Positions 1 through 4,627 of a stretch of 6,416 bases of DNA are shown piece after piece (the stretch's first letter is position 1; every line of letters starts with the position of its first letter). The notes under the pieces are model-generated. The model was not told where the DNA came from. It did not search any database and saw only the letters and a list, made by a program, of their open reading frames with translations. The position numbers were made by a program, and so were the translations under genes. Source of the DNA: an uncultured Pirellulaceae bacterium (GTDB taxonomy: Bacteria > Planctomycetota > Planctomycetia > Pirellulales > Pirellulaceae). The stretch spans positions 1 through 6,416 of the forward strand of contig CAMYKF010000077.1 in NCBI GenBank assembly GCA_947258905.1. The letters are read 5' to 3'.

Positions 1-331
1 CGTTGTTGATGACAACTATATTCGTGAATCGATCCTGTATCCCAACAACAAAATCGTTACGGGCTATGCGCGTCCGTCGCAGATGCCCTCGTTTGACGGC
101 AAACTGAGTCCGGACCAGTTGCTCTGGTTGCGGCTATACATCAAGAGCTTGACGCCTGGCGTGTCGCTCGACGAATCGGAAGGACCCGCCGGCGAGGGCG
201 AAGCCGAGACTGGCGAAGCCGAGACTGGCGAAGCCGAGACTGGCGAAGCCGCAGGTCAAGGCGACCAGACAGAGCAAGCGGAGGCGGAGGCTGCTGAGCC
301 GGCAGCAGCCGGTGCCGGAGACGGCGGGTAA
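1..331 (+). CDS. coxB: Cytochrome c oxidase subunit II with C-terminal cytochrome c domain (caa3-type), 3' end only
   Basis: The open frame is already running at position 2 and gives the last 109 residues of a protein that begins outside the window. The visible part is the end of a class I cytochrome c domain: YIRESILYP, then GYARPSQMPSF with the methionine (codon at 83-85) that would be the sixth haem iron ligand, then a last helix ending LYIKSL. This arrangement is typical of the haem c domain fused to subunit II in caa3 oxidases, where it hands electrons to CuA on the periplasmic side of the membrane. The CXXCH haem site and the CuA site lie upstream and are not seen. After the domain comes a tail of about 55 residues rich in Glu, Ala and Gly, including a GEAET tandem repeat, that no known fold explains. 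The ATG at 83 encodes the ligand methionine and is not a start. The next gene, coxA, follows after 80 nt, which supports the subunit II call. Confidence 0.88.
   Translation, partial: VVDDNYIRESILYPNNKIVTGYARPSQMPSFDGKLSPDQLLWLRLYIKSLTPGVSLDESEGPAGEGEAETGEAETGEAETGEAAGQGDQTEQAEAEAAEPAAAGAGDGG
197..250 (+). repeat. 15-bp coding tandem repeat, 3.6 units (GEAET)
   Basis: Three identical copies of ggcgaagccgagact lie at 197-211, 212-226 and 227-241, followed by a nine-base partial copy at 242-250. The unit is a multiple of three, so each copy adds Gly-Glu-Ala-Glu-Thr to the acidic tail of CoxB without shifting the frame. Perfect identity at the DNA level, third codon positions included, points to recent expansion by replication slippage rather than selection on the protein alone. 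Confidence 0.95.
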
Positions 332-371
332 TCGACGCCAGCAGAGATAAAACAATAAAAAAGTGATTTGA

Positions 372-387
372 CGAATCCCCGGATTCG
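372..387. other. Inverted repeat in the coxB-coxA gap
   Basis: The arms cgaatcc (372-378) and ggattcg (381-387) are perfect reverse complements separated by two bases. The site lies in the 80-nt gap between coxB and coxA, just before the coxA ribosome binding site gaggtga (401-407). It could be a small mRNA hairpin affecting the relative expression of the two genes, or a symmetric protein binding site. No T-run follows, so it does not look like an intrinsic terminator. Function unknown. Confidence 0.45.
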
Positions 388-411
388 ATAACCAAAGACT
401 GAGGTGACATC

Positions 412-2124
412 ATGTCAACAACTCCCCAGGCCGCAAAACTTTTCGGGAACGCCATCGGCGAAAAAGGCAACTACCTGAATGCCTCCAGGGGCATCAAGTC
501 GTGGTTGTTGACCCTGGACCACAAGCGTATCGGCATCATGTACCTGATCGGAGTAACCGTAGCGCTGCTTTTGGCCGGTGTGTTTGCGCTGGTGTTGCGC
601 AGCGAGCTGTTTACCGGTACCAAGATGTTTCTTACCGAGGCCCAGTACAACCAGATGTTCACCCTGCACGGTGCCATCATGGTGTTTGCGTTTATTATTC
701 CCAGCGTGCCAGCCGCACTCGGCAACTTTGTGCTGCCCATGATGCTGGGGGCCAAGGATGTGGCGTTTCCGCGTCTTAACCTGTGCAGTTTTTACCTGTG
801 GTTATTCGGGACCGGGTTCTTGCTGGTAGCCATGCTGACCAACGGACTGGATACCGGCTGGACGTTCTATACTCCGTACAGCATCAAGACCACGTCGGCG
901 GTGATGTACGCCACGATGGGGGCCTTTATCCTGGGGTTCAGTTCCATCTTTACGGGGCTGAACTTTCTGGTAACGATCAACACGATGCGTCCGCCAACCA
1001 TGACCTGGTTCAAGATGCCGTTGTTCCTGTGGTCGTTGTACGCTACGTCCATCATCCAGATTCTGGCCACTCCGGTTTTGGGGATCACCCTGTTGCTGCT
1101 GTTTGCCGAGCGGGCCCTGCACATCGGCATCTTCGACCCGGCTTATGGTGGTGATCCGGTATTGTTCCAGCACTTCTTCTGGTTTTATTCGCACCCGGCC
1201 GTTTACATTATGATTCTGCCGGCCATGGGAATTATCAGTGAACTGATGTCTGTTCACGCACACAAGAAAATCTTTGGCTACGCATTTATCGCTTTTTCCA
1301 GCGTCGCCATCGCCTTGCTGGGATTTCTGGTCTGGGGACATCATCTGTTTGCCAGCGGCCAAAGCACACTGCTCTCGCTGATCTTCAGCGCGATCACGTT
1401 CTCGGTGGCGATTCCCTCGGCGGTGAAAGTGTTCAACTGGCTGGCCACGTTGTACAAAGGGTCGATCAGTCTGGTAACGCCCATGTGTTATGCCCTGTCG
1501 TTCATCTTCCTGTTCGGCATCGGCGGTTTGACCGGTCTGTTCCTGGGAACTCTCTCGGTCGATATCCACCTGCACGATACCTACTTCGTGGTCGCTCACT
1601 TCCACTTTGTGATGGTGGGTGGCACGCTGACGGCGCTGCTGGGCGGATTGTTTCACTGGTGGCCTAAAATGTTTGGCCGCATGTACAACGATTTCATGGG
1701 ACGCGTCAGCTGCTTCCTGGTGTTCGCCGGATTTAACCTGACGTTCTTCCCGCAATTCGTGATGGGAGCCCGCGGCATGCCACGTCGCTATGCCCGTTAC
1801 GACCCCGAATTCCAGATTTTCCACCAGGTTTCCACCATCGGCGCCTTTGTGCTGGGTATCGGCGTGGTGGTGGCGTTCGCCGTCCTCGTCTACGCGATCT
1901 ACCGCGGCCCCAAGGTGGGTGGTAACCCGTGGGGTGCCGCGTCGCTGGAATGGCAGTCCAGTTCGCCACCGGATTATCACAACTTCACCCACAAAGTTGT
2001 CATGAACGATCCCTATGACTACAGCGTGATGGTCTACGATGAAGACCTGGATACCTACATTCATCGTGAATTTACCGTACCCGAAAAACCGGCCAGGACC
2101 GAACCTGAACCAACCACGACCTGA
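412..2124 (+). CDS. coxA: Cytochrome c oxidase subunit I, type A2 haem-copper oxidase
   Basis: Catalytic subunit (570 aa, about 12 membrane helices) that reduces O2 to water at the haem a3/CuB centre and pumps protons across the membrane. Expected ligands are present: His86 (LHGAIM) and His398 for haem a, His396 for haem a3 (both in VVAHFHF), and His261, His310 and His311 for CuB, with Tyr265 of HPAVY as the tyrosine normally cross-linked to a CuB histidine. His388-Asp389 of LHDTYF and Arg458-Arg459 of GMPRRY match the Mg site and haem propionate contacts. Asp116 (GAKDVAFPRLN) and Asn123 mark the D-channel entry, and Lys339 (IPSAVKVF) the K-channel. The D-channel glutamate of HPEVY is absent: the sequence is FYSHPAVY, the YS variant typical of A2 oxidases such as the Rhodothermus caa3 enzyme. 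The ATG at 412 has gaggtga five bases upstream. The hydrophilic C-terminus beyond residue 500 includes LEWQSSSPP, a usual subunit I tail motif. Confidence 0.97.
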   Translation: MSTTPQAAKLFGNAIGEKGNYLNASRGIKSWLLTLDHKRIGIMYLIGVTVALLLAGVFALVLRSELFTGTKMFLTEAQYNQMFTLHGAIMVFAFIIPSVPAALGNFVLPMMLGAKDVAFPRLNLCSFYLWLFGTGFLLVAMLTNGLDTGWTFYTPYSIKTTSAVMYATMGAFILGFSSIFTGLNFLVTINTMRPPTMTWFKMPLFLWSLYATSIIQILATPVLGITLLLLFAERALHIGIFDPAYGGDPVLFQHFFWFYSHPAVYIMILPAMGIISELMSVHAHKKIFGYAFIAFSSVAIALLGFLVWGHHLFASGQSTLLSLIFSAITFSVAIPSAVKVFNWLATLYKGSISLVTPMCYALSFIFLFGIGGLTGLFLGTLSVDIHLHDTYFVVAHFHFVMVGGTLTALLGGLFHWWPKMFGRMYNDFMGRVSCFLVFAGFNLTFFPQFVMGARGMPRRYARYDPEFQIFHQVSTIGAFVLGIGVVVAFAVLVYAIYRGPKVGGNPWGAASLEWQSSSPPDYHNFTHKVVMNDPYDYSVMVYDEDLDTYIHREFTVPEKPARTEPEPTTT

Positions 2125-2152
2125 TACGGGCAAGGTTGTCCCTGAACCAAGC

Positions 2153-2158
2153 GGAGAG
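2153..2158 (+). promoter_or_regulatory. Ribosome binding site setting the coxC start
   Basis: The sequence ggagag lies four bases before the ATG at 2163. This favours that start over the in-frame TTG at 2136, which would add nine residues (MSLNQAERL) with no binding site of its own and lies only 11 nt after the coxA stop codon. Confidence 0.6.
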
Positions 2159-2162
2159 ACTC

Positions 2163-3185
2163 ATGTCATCGGTTGATACAACCGCTGAAGTACACGACGA
2201 GCACCATGACGATGATCATCACGATCATGGTGAGTTCATTGCGCATCACTTCGATACGCCTGAACAGCAATACGATTCCGGCAAACTTGGCATCTGGGTT
2301 TTCCTGGTAACGGAAGTGCTGTTCTTTAGCGGTCTGTTTTGCGCCTATGTTCTGCTGCGTTATCACCAGCCGGAAGTGTTTGTGGCCGCCTCGGAACACC
2401 TCGACAAGGTGCTTGGCGGCATCAACACCATCGTGCTGCTGTTCAGCAGTCTGACCATGGCATGGGCCGTGCGGGCCGCGCAACTGGGCCAGAACCGGTT
2501 TGCCAGCCGGCTGATTCTGATCACGATGGTGTGTGCCGCAGTCTTTCTGGGCGTCAAGGCCGTCGAGTACAGCCACAAGTGGGACCTGAATATCTACGTC
2601 GCCAGCCATTACAATTACATCGAGGGCTATCATCCGGATGCCCCGTCGGAAGGGCTGGCCGGCGCGCTGGGCGTCTCGCAGTCACTGATCAATCTGTGCG
2701 TACTGCCCGCCATTCTGCTGGTCGGATTCCTCGTCGCAGGTGTCATTTATCGCGTGCGTGAAAGTCAGGCCATGTCGGCGCTGTATCTTGCCATGGCGGT
2801 GATGATGGGCGGCTTTTTCCTGGGCGCGGTTGGTGGCCAGATCTACCAGAACGCTGCCGAATCGGCCGCTGCGCACGGCGGCGACCACGGCCACGATGCA
2901 GCCGCTGGCGAACATGCTGAGGAGGCGGCGGTCACAGGCCCGGATACGACCAGCAAGTATCCGCCGCCCATCGGTATGTTCTTCAGCATCTATTACATCA
3001 TGACCGGCCTGCACGCCTTTCACGTGATCGGCGGCATGGTGGCTCTCAGCTGGTTGTACTACCGCTGTACTCGCAATCACTTTCGTCCGGACTATTACGG
3101 ACCGGTGGATTTTGTGGGACTGTACTGGCACCTCGTCGACTTGATCTGGATTTACCTGTTCCCATTGCTGTACTTGATCAACTAG
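2163..3185 (+). CDS. coxC: Cytochrome c oxidase subunit III, enlarged form with an extra membrane hairpin
   Basis: Membrane subunit (340 aa) that binds subunit I and in known oxidases protects it from turnover inactivation and supports proton uptake. Family signatures: FLVTEVLFFSG with conserved Glu51, FLGVKAVEYSHKW with Glu135, TGLHAFHVIGG with His284 and His287, and YWHLVDLIW near the C-terminus. Helices lie at about 42-65, 84-103, 114-136, 271-298 and 316-338, the usual five-helix bacterial core. Two further helices (about 172-196 and 205-226) and a His/Ala/Glu-rich linker (227-268) sit between core helices 3 and 4, where other subunits III have only a loop, making the protein much longer than the usual roughly 200 aa. 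The pair keeps helix parity, so the linker should be periplasmic. The N-terminus (11-29) is a His/Asp-rich stretch predicted to be cytoplasmic. The ATG at 2163 is chosen for its ribosome binding site; a TTG at 2136 is possible but less likely. Confidence 0.93.
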   Translation: MSSVDTTAEVHDEHHDDDHHDHGEFIAHHFDTPEQQYDSGKLGIWVFLVTEVLFFSGLFCAYVLLRYHQPEVFVAASEHLDKVLGGINTIVLLFSSLTMAWAVRAAQLGQNRFASRLILITMVCAAVFLGVKAVEYSHKWDLNIYVASHYNYIEGYHPDAPSEGLAGALGVSQSLINLCVLPAILLVGFLVAGVIYRVRESQAMSALYLAMAVMMGGFFLGAVGGQIYQNAAESAAAHGGDHGHDAAAGEHAEEAAVTGPDTTSKYPPPIGMFFSIYYIMTGLHAFHVIGGMVALSWLYYRCTRNHFRPDYYGPVDFVGLYWHLVDLIWIYLFPLLYLIN

Positions 3186-3194
3186 ACAAAAGTT

Positions 3195-3215
3195 TGCCCG
3201 CATCATCGGGCAGGA
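3195..3215 (+). promoter_or_regulatory. Intercistronic hairpin abutting a ribosome binding site
   Basis: Arms tgcccg (3195-3200) and cgggca (3207-3212) pair perfectly around a six-base loop, catcat. The 3' arm runs into agga (3212-3215), the likely ribosome binding site for the ATG at 3224. In the mRNA the hairpin could partly hide the site or help set the ratio of CoxC to the subunit IV-like protein. That effect is inferred from sequence alone. Confidence 0.4.
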
Positions 3216-3223
3216 ATGACGAT

Positions 3224-3622
3224 ATGAACGAACACGAACATGCACACGACAGCCATGGCGATCACGGGGATTTGCCGCGGTACAACCACCCTGTCTCGGT
3301 CAAGCTCCTGTTGACCGTATTTTTCTGCCTGGTGGGACTGACGATCCTGACCGTGGTGGTAAACGGTTTTGGGCTGGGTCAGCTGGATATCTGGGCCGCT
3401 CTGCTGATCGCTTCGGTCAAGGCCGCCATTGTCTGCCTGTTTTTTATGCATATGTTTTGGGAAAAAGGCTTTAATATCATCGCGTTTATTTCCTCCCTGT
3501 TTTTTGTCACGCTGTTTATCGGTTTGACTCTTATGGACACCAGGGCCTATCGCGATTCGCAGGACAAGTTCCCGCTGGACAAGCGTCCCGAGCCCACGGT
3601 GGTCCGCGATGCCAACAGCTAG
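3224..3622 (+). CDS. Cytochrome c oxidase subunit IV family protein (small three-helix subunit)
   Basis: A 132-residue membrane protein with three predicted helices (about 24-48, 53-78 and 83-104). The middle one carries LLIASVKAAIVCLFFMHM, the signature of the prokaryotic subunit IV family (CtaF/CyoD-like), in which the Lys and the FFMH motif are conserved. These small subunits stabilise the oxidase, probably by contacting subunits I and III, and take no direct part in electron transfer. The N-terminus has seven His within 22 residues (MNEHEHAHDSHGDHGD and the following NHP) and should be soluble. The ATG at 3224 is chosen because agga lies eight bases upstream and the protein then has the family's usual length; an in-frame TTG at 3194 would add ten residues and place the start inside a hairpin. 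It lies 38 nt after coxC and 22 nt before the second subunit III gene. Confidence 0.88.
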   Translation: MNEHEHAHDSHGDHGDLPRYNHPVSVKLLLTVFFCLVGLTILTVVVNGFGLGQLDIWAALLIASVKAAIVCLFFMHMFWEKGFNIIAFISSLFFVTLFIGLTLMDTRAYRDSQDKFPLDKRPEPTVVRDANS

Positions 3623-3644
3623 ATAACCAAAACACCCGTTTTCC

Positions 3645-4331
3645 ATGTCCGGCTCCAGTGAACAACATTTTGAACCGGCGGCGTCACTCGAGACACCGGC
3701 GTTGCAGCCGAGGCTGGGCAGCCGACCGCCGCTCAAGCGCACGTCGTTGGGTGTGCTGGGGACACGTCGCGACGTCTACCGCGCCAAGCTGGTCTTCTAC
3801 CTGTTCCTGGTCTCGCTGGGCGTATTCTTTGCCGCCGGCATGGCGTCCTATTACATCATTCGCACTCAGTCCTTCCAGCCAGTCACTCTCGAATACCTCC
3901 AGCTGCGATTGCCGTTAACCTTTTGGCTCAGCACGCTGACACTGCTGTTTATCAGTGGTTTCCTGCAAGCCTCGGTGTGGGCCGTGCGCCGCGAATACCA
4001 GGTCGTCTTCCGCCGTTTTCTGATCTTTGCCTGGATCTCGGCGCTGGTCTTCCTGGGCATCCAGTATTTCGGGCTGATGGAACTGATTGATACTCACTTC
4101 AGCCGCATCGACGGCTCGTCCAAGGCCTACGGATTGTGTTTCACCATGGCCTTCCTGCACGCACTGCATGTACTGGGTGGCATGGGCTTCCTCGGGTTTG
4201 TGATCTGGCAGGCCTTTCACCTCCGCTACGACCACGAGCGCAACTATGCCGTCGAGCACTGCGCCGCCTACTGGCATTTCCTCGACGTCGTGTGGGTCTC
4301 CATGCTGCTGACCTTTGTGATCACCGGCTAG
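3645..4331 (+). CDS. Second, divergent cytochrome c oxidase subunit III (COX3-like) paralogue
   Basis: A 228-residue protein with five predicted helices (about 47-70, 90-112, 122-145, 164-190, 208-227), the size of an ordinary bacterial five-helix subunit III. Family marks: FLHALHVLGG with His172 and His175, and AAYWHFLDVVWVSML at the C-terminus. The first helix, FLVSLGVFFAAG, lines up with FLVTEVLFFSG of CoxC but has Leu58 in place of the conserved glutamate. The glutamate of the third core helix (AVEY in CoxC) is also absent, the sequence being GIQYFG. It could be a second structural subunit, an alternative to CoxC, or a subunit with a separate role. The 45-residue N-terminal extension is rich in Pro and Arg and probably cytoplasmic. 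The ATG at 3645 lacks a clear ribosome binding site, and no better in-frame start lies nearby. It is the last gene of the oxidase cluster in the window. Confidence 0.88.
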   Translation: MSGSSEQHFEPAASLETPALQPRLGSRPPLKRTSLGVLGTRRDVYRAKLVFYLFLVSLGVFFAAGMASYYIIRTQSFQPVTLEYLQLRLPLTFWLSTLTLLFISGFLQASVWAVRREYQVVFRRFLIFAWISALVFLGIQYFGLMELIDTHFSRIDGSSKAYGLCFTMAFLHALHVLGGMGFLGFVIWQAFHLRYDHERNYAVEHCAAYWHFLDVVWVSMLLTFVITG

Positions 4332-4345
4332 TTGCGAGAGGGCAT

Positions 4346-4388
4346 TTCAAACCGGGTTTTGAACGTTAGTCGTCCCGCCTTTCGGCGG
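4346..4388 (+). terminator. Two small hairpins after the oxidase operon, weak terminator candidate
   Basis: Fifteen bases after the last oxidase stop codon, ttcaaa (4346-4351) pairs with tttgaa (4358-4363) around a six-base loop. A second stem, ccgcc (4375-4379) with ggcgg (4384-4388) and loop tttc, follows. Neither is followed by a run of T, so classical intrinsic termination is doubtful. They may be 3' end processing or stability structures, or chance pairing. Confidence 0.22.
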
Positions 4389-4399
4389 AATTCGTCACG

Positions 4400-4545
4400 A
4401 TTCCTGCTAAAAGCCGGCACTACAAACAGGTTTTGACAGGGCTTCCAGTACGACGGCGCAAGGTAGCCGGATTCGCAAGAATTCGGGCCGGTACACGAGG
4501 GCTTGTTGCCCTGTACGATGGCTCTCCAGAGCCGTCGAGCAGAAT
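4400..4545 (+). ncRNA. Candidate structured RNA upstream of rarA, possibly 6S-type RNA
   Basis: The + strand folds by hand into one rod. The closing stem is 4400-4408 with 4538-4545 (eight pairs, one bulged C). A large bubble follows, with 4409-4435 on the 5' side; the 3' side is almost filled by its own hairpin (4517-4525 with 4528-4536, one wobble pair). Next is acagggc (4436-4442) with gccctgt (4508-4514), an internal loop, then gtac plus cggc (4448-4451, 4454-4457) with gccggtac (4487-4494). The end is an eight-pair hairpin (4467-4474 with 4479-4486) capped by gcaa, a GNRA tetraloop. The gcaa loop and the G-T wobble pairs would be lost on the opposite strand, so a + strand RNA is favoured. 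Closing stem, bubble with a 3'-side hairpin and a long irregular terminal arm are the layout of 6S RNA, which inhibits RNA polymerase. As I recall, 6S genes lie near rarA in some bacteria. Promoter and ends are not identified, and the outer stem is shorter than in known 6S RNAs. Confidence 0.35.
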
Positions 4546-4563
4546 GCATTAAAGTTTGGTCCA

Positions 4564-4592
4564 TTGAGCCCGCAGTGGCTGCATCATAGATT
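4564..4592 (+). promoter_or_regulatory. Possible sigma-70-type promoter for rarA
   Basis: TTGAGC (4564-4569) and TAGATT (4587-4592) each match the -35 and -10 consensus at four of six positions, with an ideal 17-base spacer. They lie about 35 bases before the rarA start, in a position consistent with a short leader. Matches this weak occur by chance, so this is only a candidate. Confidence 0.27.
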
Positions 4593-4627
4593 GGTAGGCG
4601 TGACAAACCTGGCGGTTGCTCGAGTGG

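Noticed and set aside
83..331. ATG at 83 as the start of a separate small gene
   Set aside because: The frame is open from the window edge, and the upstream residues match a cytochrome c domain. This methionine is the likely haem ligand in MPSF.
141..470. Minus-strand open frames across the CoxB tail and coxA start
   Set aside because: They are antisense to coxB and coxA, and their repeats (RLRQS, FASLG) are simply the complement of the 15-bp repeat.
802..2133. Long open frame of 443 codons on the minus strand across coxA
   Set aside because: It lies wholly antisense to a strongly supported coxA gene. Its protein is a low-complexity mix rich in Gln, His, Arg and Glu, with no domain, as expected for the shadow of a membrane protein gene.
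2136..2162. TTG at 2136 (and likewise 3194 and 4616) as gene starts
   Set aside because: In each case a nearby downstream ATG gives the usual protein length, and at 2163 and 3224 it also has a better-placed ribosome binding site.
4375..4388. ccgcc-tttc-ggcgg hairpin as a confident intrinsic terminator
   Set aside because: The stem has only five pairs and is followed by aattcgtcac instead of a T-run. It is kept only as a weak candidate.
4433..4438. Perfect -35 consensus TTGACA in the cox-rarA gap
   Set aside because: No acceptable -10 hexamer lies 15-19 bases downstream (the sequence there is GC-rich, around ggcgcaagg). Part of it also pairs inside the candidate RNA.
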